DNA of 37,729 nucleotides from Aphanocapsa sp. GSE-SYN-MK-11-07L. Lineage in GTDB: Bacteria > Cyanobacteriota > Cyanobacteriia > Thermosynechococcales > Thermosynechococcaceae. The stretch spans positions 1 to 37,729 of the forward strand of contig JAHHGS010000112.1 of NCBI GenBank assembly GCA_019359715.1, given 5' to 3'. Of this stretch, positions 1 through 8,667 are shown in pieces. Positions within the stretch are counted from its first letter, which is position 1; the number at the start of each line of letters is the position of its first letter. The position numbers were made by a program, and so were the translations under genes. The notes under the pieces were generated by a model that made no database searches, was not told the DNA's origin, and worked only from the letters and a program-made list of their open reading frames with translations.

Positions 1-140
1 AGCGAGGTCTTGTTTTTGTAGCCGATGGACAGTCGGTGATTCTGCCTGTGGAGGACGGTTGCTTGGGAACCCCAATGAAGCAGGAAACCTCAAGAGTGAT
101 CTTGGGAAGCCCCACCTTCTAAAGGTGAGGAGGATGTCAC
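1..140 (+). mobile_element. Right end of an IS200/IS605-family (TnpB-type) element
   Basis: The first 140 bases look like the 3' end of a TnpB gene followed by the element's right-end hairpin. The stem is CCCCACCTT (110-118) against AAGGTGAGG (122-130) with a 3-base loop and one mismatch. It is followed by AGGATGTCAC (131-140), which resembles the conserved subterminal sequence of cyanobacterial IS605/IS1341-type elements (recalled, not searched). The rest of the element lies to the left of the window. The exact cleavage point is not visible; it is probably near 136-140. The right-end region of such elements is also the source of the guide (omega) RNA used by TnpB. Confidence 0.72.
3..122 (+). 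CDS. tnpB: C-terminal fragment of TnpB-like RNA-guided nuclease / IS605 OrfB (partial, cut by window edge)
   Basis: An open frame enters from the left edge and ends in TAA at 120-122, giving 39 visible residues that contain LPVEDGCLGTPMKQETS. This resembles the poorly structured C-terminal tails of cyanobacterial TnpB proteins. The stop lies inside the right-end hairpin, as is usual for these elements. No catalytic motif (RuvC DED or the zinc ribbon) is in view because only the tail is present, so integrity of the gene cannot be judged. It converges on and overlaps the acyltransferase gene by about 33 bases. The assignment rests on tail similarity plus the hairpin context. Confidence 0.6.
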   Translation, partial: RGLVFVADGQSVILPVEDGCLGTPMKQETSRVILGSPTF

Positions 141-1031
141 GACTAAATCATTGAGTGCTTGTTGCATCTGAGTGTAGACCAAGTTGTAGCAGGCGTTCAC
201 ATAATCGCGATCGCGAGCGGCTGAGTGACCGTAGTGTTCAAACATAATTGGTGGGCAGACTTGCGTGTGGATTTGCACAGGTAGAGGAATATTCGGCAGT
301 GGGCCGAGGGCGAGTCCCCACGGTAAACCGAGATAGACCGGAAACACGGTTGGGTCAAGACTTAAATACCAGGGCATTCCCCAGGCGTGCAGGTGTTGAA
401 CGAGCGGGTAAAGATCAGCCAAGACAATTAGGGTATCGTGGGCACCCTTGGAAATTAGCGGCACAATTGGCACTTTTTCCCGCAGGGCCAGCTTGATAAA
501 AGCTTGATTATTATCCAAGCAAATTTTGTGGCGCAGGGCGTGGGGGCGAAAAACGTCTTTTGCTCCGCCAGGGTAAACCAGCACACTCGCCCCTTGGCGC
601 AAAGCAGCGATCGCCATTTTGGGATGGGCGACCACCGCCCCCAACTCCGCGACTAGCTGGGCTAACTGGGGCGTTCCTTGCCAGACGTGGGGATGCATCA
701 GACCATGGACTGCCCGCTCTGTCCCAAACCGGCTAAACCAGTCGTAGAGCATCATCACCAGATCTGGCGCCGCTAGCCCACCGTTATGAGAGCCGACAAA
801 GAGGACATTGCGATCGGTGGGAATATGCTGCCAGCCGCTGGTTCGGACTCGAAAATAATAGCGATATAACCATGCCCAAATTGGCATCCAAGCTTGAATC
901 GTCTTGGGATTACGTTCAGTTAGCGACCAGCCTGGTCTTGTGGTTGGCTTAGAATGTTTTGGCATCAAGGCTTCGTTATCGCAGATTCTCAAGCTGATTT
1001 CAGGTTGAATCGGTTCTGTAGCAACCAACAC
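90..1031 (-). CDS. Phospholipid/glycerol acyltransferase family protein
   Basis: This 313-aa protein looks like a lysophospholipid/diacylglycerol-type acyltransferase (LPLAT superfamily), which moves an acyl chain onto a glycerolipid at the membrane. Visible motifs are SHNGGLAAPD at about 81-90, a variant of the H-x-D catalytic block, and VYPGGAKDVF at about 152-161, the acceptor-site motif. Aromatic residues at 48-61 may form a membrane-associating segment. The listed start is a GTG at 1031; an ATG at 965 (protein starting MPKHSKP) is an equally plausible start, and neither has a clear Shine-Dalgarno. The last roughly 15 residues are read from the IS right end, so the native C terminus was probably replaced by insertion. 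Substrate is unknown. Confidence 0.8.
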   Translation of the reverse strand: MLVATEPIQPEISLRICDNEALMPKHSKPTTRPGWSLTERNPKTIQAWMPIWAWLYRYYFRVRTSGWQHIPTDRNVLFVGSHNGGLAAPDLVMMLYDWFSRFGTERAVHGLMHPHVWQGTPQLAQLVAELGAVVAHPKMAIAALRQGASVLVYPGGAKDVFRPHALRHKICLDNNQAFIKLALREKVPIVPLISKGAHDTLIVLADLYPLVQHLHAWGMPWYLSLDPTVFPVYLGLPWGLALGPLPNIPLPVQIHTQVCPPIMFEHYGHSAARDRDYVNACYNLVYTQMQQALNDLVVTSSSPLEGGASQDHS

Positions 1032-1290
1032 TCAGGATGATCTTTTGAAACTTTGGTTCCGCAAAGCTTTCAAAAAATAACCGCGATTAAGAACTATACA
1101 CCCTCCTCTGTTACTTTTGCAAAATGTCATAGTAGCGTTGAGAAGGGGTATTTCCAAAGATAGATGGTTGCGTAGGCAAATTTGGCTGCAATGGCCGATC
1201 TATGCCTTGCCCATTGAAAGACGCTTTTAGAAGCAGAGATTGCCATGCTAGATGGATGTAAACCCGCAATGCATTTGTAAGGGGAGAAAG

Positions 1291-1542
1291 ATGAAAAAGG
1301 TACTTTTGACAGCCGCCATATTGTGTAGCTTTGGTTTGCTGACCATTTCTGAAACGGCAATGGCAAATTCAACAAAGTCTAAGGCAGAAAATGCTGGAAA
1401 CTCGACTAAAAAGACCCTCAAAAATGCTGGTGAGGGAGCAAAGGACACTCTCCACGACACCGGAACAGACGCCAAAGATACGATGGAAGGAGCCGGCAGA
1501 GTTCCCTACAGAGGTTTGAGGAAGTTTTTTATTGGCAAATAA
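1291..1542 (+). CDS. Small exported Lys/Thr/Gly-rich protein
   Basis: I chose the ATG at 1291 because GGGGAGAAAG lies directly upstream; a longer frame opens at 1252 but would bury the signal peptide. The 83-aa product begins MKKVLLTAAILCSFGLL and has a Sec signal peptide with a likely cleavage after AMA at residue 25. The mature part (about 58 aa) is hydrophilic with imperfect short repeats around NAG, AKDT and DTG, recalling low-complexity LEA-like or envelope stress proteins, and ends in a basic aromatic tail (RGLRKFFIGK). No enzymatic motif is visible and the function is unknown. It is a single-gene unit; a strong hairpin lies 138 bases downstream at 1680-1713. Confidence 0.7.
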   Translation: MKKVLLTAAILCSFGLLTISETAMANSTKSKAENAGNSTKKTLKNAGEGAKDTLHDTGTDAKDTMEGAGRVPYRGLRKFFIGK

Positions 1543-1902
1543 GCGATCGCCGAATTCTCAGCCCGATATCGATTGCTGTAGGTCATAGGCCAAAACCTTC
1601 GCAAAGAAAAATATTAAATATCCCTGTCCAAATCTCTGTCACGGTTGCTGTCGATGCAACTTGTGGACAAAGGTCAATTAAGAAAGGCACTTCCAAATGG
1701 GAGTGCCTTTCTTGATGAATAGGGCAGGCGATCGCCCCTTTACGCTTAGAGGGCTATTCTTGCCGTTGCTACCATTTTAAGGTCGCTATCGTATCTACTT
1801 TTGGGCAGACGCTATCCTCCTGCGATCGTGGTAAGTCTCAGATTGCTCTGAATTAAACTGTACATTTCAGACAGTACCTGCGATCGGATGAGACGTAAAA
1901 AC
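1543..1902. other. Intergenic region, 360 bases
   Basis: No coding frame is supported here. The region contains HIP1-like sites, the hairpin at 1680-1713, and presumably the promoter of the antitoxin-kinase unit in its last 100 bases. I could not recognise a clear -10/-35 pair. Confidence 0.6.
1680..1713 (+). terminator. Strong inverted repeat, likely terminator
   Basis: Perfect 12-bp arms AAGAAAGGCACT (1680-1691) and AGTGCCTTTCTT (1702-1713) are separated by a 10-base loop. The 3' arm ends in a pyrimidine/T-rich run. It lies downstream of the small exported protein gene and upstream of the antitoxin gene, so it probably insulates the two units. Because the 5' arm begins AAGAAA it could act on either strand. 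Confidence 0.65.
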
Positions 1903-2169
1903 ATGGCTAATCTTTCGACGGTAGAGGCCAGAAGCCAATTTGCTGACTTGATTAACCGGGTTGCCTATGGCAAAGAGCGGGTGATTCTGACTCGTCGAGG
2001 CAAGGCATTAGTCGCAGTGGTGCCGATTGAGCAGATCCAGATTTTGGATGCAGTGATTAGAGCCATTCAACCGTTCCCATTGTCAGATGCCCATCCGCAT
2101 GAGTCGCAATTTGATAGCGAATCTTACCCTTTACCTTCAGAAGTCGCCAGGGTACAAGAGCATGTCTGA
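1903..2169 (+). CDS. Phd/YefM-family antitoxin (orphan)
   Basis: The 88-aa protein starts MANLSTVEARSQFADLINRV, the classic Phd/YefM N-terminal DNA-binding fold, followed by the KERVILTRRGK...VAVVPIE core. Family members repress their own operon and neutralise a cognate toxin through the C-terminal tail (here about residues 50-88). I chose the ATG at 1903 over 1888 because family members begin at this point. No RelE/Doc/PIN toxin follows: the stop codon overlaps the start of the histidine kinase gene by 8 bases. The protein is therefore either a solitary antitoxin, a pure transcriptional regulator of the kinase gene, or a module that lost its toxin. Family assignment is firm; role is inference. 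Confidence 0.85.
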   Translation: MANLSTVEARSQFADLINRVAYGKERVILTRRGKALVAVVPIEQIQILDAVIRAIQPFPLSDAHPHESQFDSESYPLPSEVARVQEHV

Positions 2170-5005
2170 GTCGGAACCAGGGTTGAACAATATGCGGCAG
2201 GAGCAGGCGCTGCGACGAGAAGCAGAAACAGCCAAGCACCAGCTTGAGAGCATTCTGACCAGCATTCGAGATGGGTTTTATGTTCTGAATCGCAACTGGC
2301 AGTTTACCTACGTCAGCGATCGCTATTGCGAAATGGTTGGCCTGCCGCGTACCGAAATTTTAGGCCAAAATATCTGGGAGTTGTTTCCAGCAGCGGTTGA
2401 GACTGAAGCCTACGTTCAATTTCAGCGGGCGCTGACAGAACAAACGCCGATTCAGTTTGAGTATCTCTACCTGCCCTGGAACTGTTGGCATGAGCATCGA
2501 CTTCATCCTTCACCGGATGGGTTGACGGTTTTTCTGACCGAGATTACCGATCGCAAGCAGGCGGAACTGATCCTGGTTGAGCAGAAGCGGCTACTGGAGT
2601 TAATTGCCACCGGCACCCCGTTAGACGACTGCTTGGCCGCCGTCTGTGCCTCGGTGTCTAAGCTGAGTCCCCCTCTGCGGGCTTGCTTTTTGCTCACCGA
2701 TGCTCATCGGCAATCCTTTCTGCATTTAATTACGCCGGGATTCCCGCCCTCATTTGAACAAGGACTGGCAGGTAGTCCGATTAGTCAACTTTGTGTTGGC
2801 ACCTGCGGCGAGGCCGTGTATCACGGTCAACCCGTTACCTGTCAAGATATTGCCAACGACGATCGCTGGTCGCAGGCATGGCGAAACTTGTGTCTAACCC
2901 ACGGCATTTTGGCCTGTCATTCCCAACCCGTGATCGGGACTGACAATTTGCCGCTTGGCTCGCTGATGCTTTGTTTCGACCAGGCGCGAACGCCGACGGG
3001 CTGGGAGCAGCAACTGGCTGACTTTGGTAGCCAGATTGCCAGGATTGCCTTTGAGCGCGATCGGACAAACCTGGACTTACAGGAGAGCGAAGAACGCTTT
3101 CGTACCTTGGCAGAGCATATCTCGCAGTTTGCTTGGATGGCAGACAAAACCGGCTGGATCTTTTGGTACAACCGCCGCTGGTTTGAATACACGGGCACAA
3201 CGCTGGAGGAAATGCAGGGCTGGGGCTGGCAGCGGGTTCATCATCCAGACCACGTTGATCGCGTCGTCAAGCATATTCGTGATTGCTTTCAAACCGGGCA
3301 GGAATGGGAAGATACCTTTCCACTCCGGGGCAGAGATGGCAGCTACCGCTGGTTTCTGTCGCGCGCCATTCCAATTCGAGACCGGCAAGGACAGATTATC
3401 CGCTGGTTTGGCACTAACACAGATGTTACCGATCTGAGGCAAGTCGAGGCGGAATTGCGGCAAAAGAATGCGATTTTGGATGCGGTGAATGAATCAGCTC
3501 CAACCCCGATTTTTGTCAAGGATCGGCAAGGGCGGATTATCTATGCCAATCCAGCCACGCTGGAAGTATTGGGGAAACCGGCGGCGGAAGTAATTGGCGC
3601 TCGTGATTGCGATCTCTACCCCAACCCGGAAGATGCCGCTAGGGTAATGGAAAACGACCAGCGGATTATGGCATCGGGGCAAACGGAAGTGGTGGAAGAA
3701 TCTCCGGATGGGATTCGCACCTTTTTAAGCATGAAAGCGCCTTACCATGACGATGCTGGAGCCGCAATTGGGTTAATTGGGATTTCTAATGACATCAGCG
3801 ATCGCGTTCAACTTGAACGCGATCGTGAGCACATATTACAGCAAGAACAAGCAGCCAGATCAGCGGCTGAGCGAGCCAACCGGATCAAAGACGAATTTTT
3901 AGCGGTGCTCTCCCACGAGCTGCGATCGCCGCTGAACCCGATTCTGGGCTGGTCTCGCCTGTTGCAAAAGGGGACGCTTGATCCGGCTCGGCACACCGAA
4001 GCCCTGAAGACGATCGAGCGCAATGCCAGATTGCAGTCGCAGTTGATTGAAGATTTACTTGATATCTCCCGGATTATGCAGGGCAAATTGTCCTTAAAAG
4101 CAGCGCCAGTGAGTTTAACCTTTGTGATTTCAGCCGCAGTTGAAACGGTGCGGTTGGCCGCGGAGGCAAAAAATATTCAGATCTGGCTTGACCTCGACCC
4201 AGCGATCGCTGCTATCTCTGGTGATGCGGCCCGCTTGCAGCAGGTCGTCTGGAACTTGCTTTCCAATGCCGTCAAATTCACGCCGTCCGGTGGACAAGTT
4301 AGGGTCGAACTGCGGCAGCTTGCTAATCTGGCTCAGATTCAAGTTAGAGACACTGGCAAAGGTATTCTGCCGCAATTTCTGCCCCATGTGTTTGACTATT
4401 TCCGGCAAGAAGATAGTTCGACCACGCGGAAATTTGGCGGCTTGGGGTTAGGGCTGGCGATCGTGCGGCAAATTGTTGAGATGCACGGCGGCACGGTCGG
4501 GGTCGAGAGCGCAGGTGAAGATCAAGGCACTACCTTTACGGTTCAGCTATCGCTCACCCCGCAAGCTCCCAGCGAATCAGAGCCACCTGGCGACAATCTG
4601 ACAACAGCCTCTGCTTTGAGCAATCTGCACATTCTGCTCGTTGATGATGAAACCGACACCCGCGAGTTTGAAGCGTTTTTGCTAGAACAAAGCGGAGCCA
4701 AGGTAACAGCGGTTAGCTCTGGATTTGAGGCCCTGCAAGCCCTAGATCAATTGATTCCAGATCTATTAGTGAGCGATATTGGGATGGCGGAAATGGATGG
4801 CTATATGCTGATCGAGCAAATTCGCTCGCGATCGCCCGCCAACGGCGGCATGATACCGGCGATCGCGCTGACTGCATACGCCGCAGAGCTTGATCAGCAA
4901 AAAGTTCTCCAAGCAGGATTTCAGGCTCACCTGACCAAACCTGTGGAGCCAGAGAAATTAATCAGAACAATTGTCAGTTTGTCAGGGAGCAACGGATGTG
5001 TGTGA
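2162..5005 (+). CDS. Hybrid sensor histidine kinase (PAS-GAF-PAS-PAS-HisKA-HATPase-REC)
   Basis: This 947-aa hybrid kinase is probably cytoplasmic, as no membrane segment is visible. Domains in order are PAS (about 25-130), GAF (150-300), PAS with a PAC tail (310-425), PAS (435-548), HisKA with phospho-acceptor H585 in LSHELRSP, HATPase with N702, DTGKG (730-734) and GLGLGLA, and a C-terminal receiver (822-942) with D828/D829, phospho-acceptor D872, T904 and K926. All key residues are present, so it should autophosphorylate and pass phosphate to its own REC. The GAF domain has several Cys residues but no obvious bilin-attachment motif. The ATG at 2162 overlaps the antitoxin stop; an upstream in-frame ATG at 2087 would run through the antitoxin gene and is less likely. 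No partner regulator is adjacent. Confidence 0.92.
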   Translation: MSESEPGLNNMRQEQALRREAETAKHQLESILTSIRDGFYVLNRNWQFTYVSDRYCEMVGLPRTEILGQNIWELFPAAVETEAYVQFQRALTEQTPIQFEYLYLPWNCWHEHRLHPSPDGLTVFLTEITDRKQAELILVEQKRLLELIATGTPLDDCLAAVCASVSKLSPPLRACFLLTDAHRQSFLHLITPGFPPSFEQGLAGSPISQLCVGTCGEAVYHGQPVTCQDIANDDRWSQAWRNLCLTHGILACHSQPVIGTDNLPLGSLMLCFDQARTPTGWEQQLADFGSQIARIAFERDRTNLDLQESEERFRTLAEHISQFAWMADKTGWIFWYNRRWFEYTGTTLEEMQGWGWQRVHHPDHVDRVVKHIRDCFQTGQEWEDTFPLRGRDGSYRWFLSRAIPIRDRQGQIIRWFGTNTDVTDLRQVEAELRQKNAILDAVNESAPTPIFVKDRQGRIIYANPATLEVLGKPAAEVIGARDCDLYPNPEDAARVMENDQRIMASGQTEVVEESPDGIRTFLSMKAPYHDDAGAAIGLIGISNDISDRVQLERDREHILQQEQAARSAAERANRIKDEFLAVLSHELRSPLNPILGWSRLLQKGTLDPARHTEALKTIERNARLQSQLIEDLLDISRIMQGKLSLKAAPVSLTFVISAAVETVRLAAEAKNIQIWLDLDPAIAAISGDAARLQQVVWNLLSNAVKFTPSGGQVRVELRQLANLAQIQVRDTGKGILPQFLPHVFDYFRQEDSSTTRKFGGLGLGLAIVRQIVEMHGGTVGVESAGEDQGTTFTVQLSLTPQAPSESEPPGDNLTTASALSNLHILLVDDETDTREFEAFLLEQSGAKVTAVSSGFEALQALDQLIPDLLVSDIGMAEMDGYMLIEQIRSRSPANGGMIPAIALTAYAAELDQQKVLQAGFQAHLTKPVEPEKLIRTIVSLSGSNGCV

Positions 5006-5201
5006 ATCGCAAACATGTATGACGGAGATCTTGAACATGCCGAGGATTAATCTCTTAGCTGATCTAAATCTTCCATAAAGCACTTATCCTCCAAGACTGC
5101 TAAGCTATTTCAAGCCTCTGACAACCGCAGCCCTAATCCCTTTCTCAGTGATGCTTCTACACACTTTTGCCTCATGGATAGCTTAAAAAGCGGGAAATCT
5201 T

Positions 5202-5232
5202 AAAGCCCCCTTTTTAAGCGGGTTGGGGGAGC
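5202..5232 (+). repeat. Dispersed cyanobacterial palindromic repeat
   Basis: The stretch AAAGCCCCCTTTTTAAGCGG continuing to TTGGGGGAG folds as a GC-rich hairpin (GCCCCC...GGGGG) with a TTTTTAA loop. Near-identical copies are common between genes in many cyanobacteria (from memory). Here it lies between the kinase and TPR genes and may also act as a terminator for the kinase transcript. Confidence 0.55.
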
Positions 5233-5288
5233 CAACTGCGTAATTTCAACAAGCTCTCAACCTCAACTGACCGGAGCCATAGCCTGCA

Positions 5289-7181
5289 ATGGATCAAACA
5301 CCGCCACCCTCAATCGCTCAAATCTATGCCCAACGGATAGAAGAGATTGTCCAAGCCACGTTGAAAGGGCAAATTCGGGCCAAATCTCAGGTCGGGCAGA
5401 TGCTGCTGGAGTCCATTCAGCCAGGCACGGGAGAAATCTTTGAGCGTTGTTTGAGTGAGCGGCTGCAAGCCAGCCAAACCCAAATCGAGGCATTGACCGA
5501 CGAGCTAAAGCTGGCCAAAGCCAATCGCAGCCTGCGGGCCCTGCAAGCGATCCAGGCAGAATGGGAGCGCTTGCAGACGGAACTGCGATCGCAAGAAACT
5601 GTCACCAGCGCGGTGCAGGCGATCGGGCAAGCCAACCTGAATCAGCGGTTCAGTGCCTTTGTGCAATTGTTTGACCCCAATCTGCCGCAAAGCTTAAACC
5701 AAGCCCAACTGAAGCAAATTGCCAAGGCAGTTGAGCAACAGGCTGACTCGGCCGACCCCGAAGCGGCCGAAGAATTGCTGGCAGTGACAAAAGGGATTCA
5801 ATTGGGATTAGTGGACTGGCAGCAGGTAGAAAAACACCTGGTCAGTTGGATTTATGAGCGCCCGGATCAAGTTGGGTTTAGCAGCGGAACCAGAGAAGTT
5901 GGCCCGTGGGAACTGTGGTCGAAGCATGTCCAGGGCGGCTTGGTGCGATCGCTGTTTCAAGCCTTGGCGCAAGGAGACTCTCCGGTTGAGCTGGTTAGTC
6001 AGCAGCCGCAATTGGTGCTGGCAGAGTGGGTGGAACTGGTTGTCGTCGTCCAATATCTGCACCGGGGGCTAGTCGCTTGGTCAGAAAAAATGATCTACGA
6101 CGGCAAATTGGGAGCCAAACTTTCGATTACTGGCTTTTTAGTCTTTGCTGTTTTTTGGTCGCAGTTGGCTAATGGCAGCCAGCAAAATGTTCACTGGCAG
6201 AGTAGTCGCCGCGATCGCTTGGCTGAAACCTGTTTTCAAATCATGCTGCAAATTTTGCGGACGTTTACCCAACGCTCCTATTTCCCGCTTTATGGCGGCA
6301 TGTATGCTTCCTTTGGCGGTAAATATTTACGGGAGGCGATCACTTACCTTGACCAGCCGCTCCAGCAAATTCAGGGGCAGCCCGACCAGGCCAAGGCAAG
6401 AATTTTAACCCTGCTCGGCTATTCCCTCCGGGCCCAAGGGCGGTATGACGCAGCGGTCGAGTTTCATCAGGCGGCGCTGGAAATTGCTCAAACCGAGGGC
6501 GATCGCCCCTGCGAAATTGCCAGCTATAACCACCTGAGCCGAATTTGCGTTGCCCGCCAAACCTATGCTGAGGCAATCGATTACAGCCAGCGGGCCCTGA
6601 TGCTGAGTCGGCAAACTGGCGAGCTGCTGGGGGAAGCGAATGCCCTAGCTAACTTGGGCTTTAGTGAAGTCTTTCTGGCCAAAACCACCCAGGCTGAACC
6701 GGAAGCCTACGAGCGAGCAATTGAACTCCTAGAGCGAGGCAAACAACTGTCTGAGCAATTGGGCGATCGCCAAAGTCAGGCCCTTTGCCTCAGCAGTTTG
6801 GGGATTGCCCATGTTGTGGTTGAGCAGTTTGAACAAGCGATTCCCCACTTGGGCAACGGTTGGCAAGCCGCCCAAATGTCTGGCGATCTCTATCTACAGG
6901 GCTTAAACCTGTACTATTTAGCCCAAGCTTACTATCCGTTACAGCGCTGGGAGCAAGCCGTATTTACGGGCTGTGTCGGCATGTACCTGCTGGAGCAAGT
7001 GGGAGCGCAAGAGTGGCAGCAGGCGGCTGGCTTAATGGCGATCGGGCGAGGACAAATCGGAGCAGAGGCGTTTCAAGCCCATCTGAATAAAAGCCGCCCC
7101 AGTATCCTAGAAATCATTGGCGTAGATGGCTACGATCACATTTCTTACCTGCTGCAAACCTATCAAGCCGGCTTGGACTAG
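5289..7181 (+). CDS. Tetratricopeptide-repeat protein
   Basis: The 630-aa protein has an N-terminal, largely helical, Gln/Glu/Leu-rich region (about 1-150, probably coiled coil at 45-95), a middle domain I cannot place, and at least five TPR-like helical hairpins from about 355 to 600. TPR consensus is clear around YSLRAQGRYDAAVEFHQAAL, the NHLSRICVARQTYAEAIDYS unit and LGIAHVVVEQFEQAIPHLG. TPR arrays are protein-interaction scaffolds. No signal peptide or catalytic motif is visible. The gene sits between a hybrid kinase and a HlyD-type export gene in the same orientation, but gaps of 283 and 130 bases argue against one tight operon. Partner is unknown. Confidence 0.85.
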   Translation: MDQTPPPSIAQIYAQRIEEIVQATLKGQIRAKSQVGQMLLESIQPGTGEIFERCLSERLQASQTQIEALTDELKLAKANRSLRALQAIQAEWERLQTELRSQETVTSAVQAIGQANLNQRFSAFVQLFDPNLPQSLNQAQLKQIAKAVEQQADSADPEAAEELLAVTKGIQLGLVDWQQVEKHLVSWIYERPDQVGFSSGTREVGPWELWSKHVQGGLVRSLFQALAQGDSPVELVSQQPQLVLAEWVELVVVVQYLHRGLVAWSEKMIYDGKLGAKLSITGFLVFAVFWSQLANGSQQNVHWQSSRRDRLAETCFQIMLQILRTFTQRSYFPLYGGMYASFGGKYLREAITYLDQPLQQIQGQPDQAKARILTLLGYSLRAQGRYDAAVEFHQAALEIAQTEGDRPCEIASYNHLSRICVARQTYAEAIDYSQRALMLSRQTGELLGEANALANLGFSEVFLAKTTQAEPEAYERAIELLERGKQLSEQLGDRQSQALCLSSLGIAHVVVEQFEQAIPHLGNGWQAAQMSGDLYLQGLNLYYLAQAYYPLQRWEQAVFTGCVGMYLLEQVGAQEWQQAAGLMAIGRGQIGAEAFQAHLNKSRPSILEIIGVDGYDHISYLLQTYQAGLD

Positions 7182-7311
7182 ATAATAAAGGCAGAACAGG
7201 AAAAATACACAGCAGAAGCCCGAAGCGGATGAGGCGATCGAATAATGCTAGGACTCATCAATTGGCTAGCATCACGCCCTATAATTCCAGCAGTTCCACA
7301 GAATATTGATT

Positions 7312-8667
7312 ATGGAGAGTAAACCCGCTGATAATCAGGACTTGACAACGCCTGTTGAATCAGTGGCAGGTTCTGCCTCTCCACCTGAAATTCAGCCCAA
7401 TCTCTCCCTTGACCTAGCTCCAGTTGAGTCTAGCAATGGGTTGAAGCAGCCTTCTCCCCCGATCGCTGATTCCCAGACCCATTCGCGATTTCTGCTCAAG
7501 TATTTGCCTTGGGCAATTTTATCTTTGGCTCTTGTCGGTTGGGGGGTGTTGGGGCGGATTCCGATTTTGGCGGTTGGCAGGGGCGTGCTGATTGTGCCCA
7601 GAGATGCCGTGCAACTGCAATCGAGGGCGGCGGGGCAAGTGCTGTCGCTGAATGTTGAGGTGGGCGATCGGATTCAAAAAGGACAGGTGTTGGCGGTGCT
7701 CGACCAACCCGTGCTGCGGCAGCAGTTGCTGCAACTGCAAGCCAATTTGGCGGAGCTAGAGGGCCAAAACATCAGCGTGACGGCTCAGCAAAATCGCACC
7801 AGTCTCCAGCGCTTGCAGGAAATTGACCGCCAGCGACAGGCGCTTCAGCAGCAGCGGGCAGACTTAAAGCAAATTATTGCGGTTCAGAAGCAAAAAATGG
7901 ATCAACTCGACAAGCTGAGCCAGGAAGGGGCGATCGCCCGGTTTGATGTCGAACGGGTAAAAGTAGAAGATATTTACCTGCAAAACCTGCGTACCCTCAG
8001 CAATATTCCGCCTCAACTGGCGCAACTCAATGCTGAAATTGAGCAAATTCGGCTCCAAGACACCCAAGATAACTTGAAGCGGAAAAATCAAATCGATGAC
8101 TTGAAGCGACAAATTAAGGTTGTGCAGTCTCAAATCACCACTGCCAGCCAAATTCTCAGCGACTATACTGGTCAAATCCTTGACTTGACAATCAATCCCG
8201 GTCAGTTTGTGACAGCAGGTACCCGGCTCGGCACGATTGGGCAAGACCAAGTCGATCAGCCCTTACGGGGAATTACTTTTTTCGCGATCGCTGATGCGAA
8301 GCGAATTCGGACTGGGATGACGATCGAAATTACACCCGATATTGAATCGCGAGAGCGCTACGGTGGGATTCTGGGGCAAGTCACCTCGGTCGCGACCCTG
8401 CCGGCCACCGAAGCAGATATTTCTCGCTTGGTCGGCAACGATAATTTAGCCAAAGATTTAGTCAACGCTGGCACTGTAATTCAAGTTGGAGCTAACTTGG
8501 CTGCTAATCCAGCCAATCGAAAGCAGTATCAGTGGACGTTCTCGCAGGGGCCAGACTTTCCGATTCAGACGGGCACCACAACCAATGCTCGAATTGAGGT
8601 CGAGCAACGCACCCCGCTCGGCTATTTGCTTCCCAACCTAAGACGACTGACAGGCGTTTATCGATGA
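7312..8667 (+). CDS. HlyD-family membrane fusion protein (NHLP/NHLM-like)
   Basis: The 451-aa periplasmic adaptor would belong to an export complex. After a Pro/Ser-rich cytoplasmic N terminus there is one membrane segment at about 64-83, then a lipoyl/biotinyl half-motif (AAGQVLSLNVEVGDRIQKGQ, 106-125), a long coiled coil (about 132-270) and the second half-motif and beta-barrel beyond. The GRIPILAVGRGVLI stretch after the membrane segment resembles adaptors of NHLP/NHLM bacteriocin export. No ABC transporter, peptidase or precursor peptide gene is adjacent, so the inner-membrane partner must be elsewhere. I chose the ATG at 7312; a TTG two codons upstream is possible. Its TGA overlaps the ATG of the next small gene, implying translational coupling. 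Confidence 0.85.
   Translation: MESKPADNQDLTTPVESVAGSASPPEIQPNLSLDLAPVESSNGLKQPSPPIADSQTHSRFLLKYLPWAILSLALVGWGVLGRIPILAVGRGVLIVPRDAVQLQSRAAGQVLSLNVEVGDRIQKGQVLAVLDQPVLRQQLLQLQANLAELEGQNISVTAQQNRTSLQRLQEIDRQRQALQQQRADLKQIIAVQKQKMDQLDKLSQEGAIARFDVERVKVEDIYLQNLRTLSNIPPQLAQLNAEIEQIRLQDTQDNLKRKNQIDDLKRQIKVVQSQITTASQILSDYTGQILDLTINPGQFVTAGTRLGTIGQDQVDQPLRGITFFAIADAKRIRTGMTIEITPDIESRERYGGILGQVTSVATLPATEADISRLVGNDNLAKDLVNAGTVIQVGANLAANPANRKQYQWTFSQGPDFPIQTGTTTNARIEVEQRTPLGYLLPNLRRLTGVYR

Noticed and set aside
2087-2161. Upstream in-frame ATG of the kinase gene (25 extra codons)
   Set aside because: It would run through the antitoxin coding sequence; the ATG at 2162 gives the usual start-stop overlap and a conventional N terminus.
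3077-3463. Antisense open frames under the kinase gene
   Set aside because: Low-complexity shadows of strongly coding sequence; no ribosome-binding site or known family.
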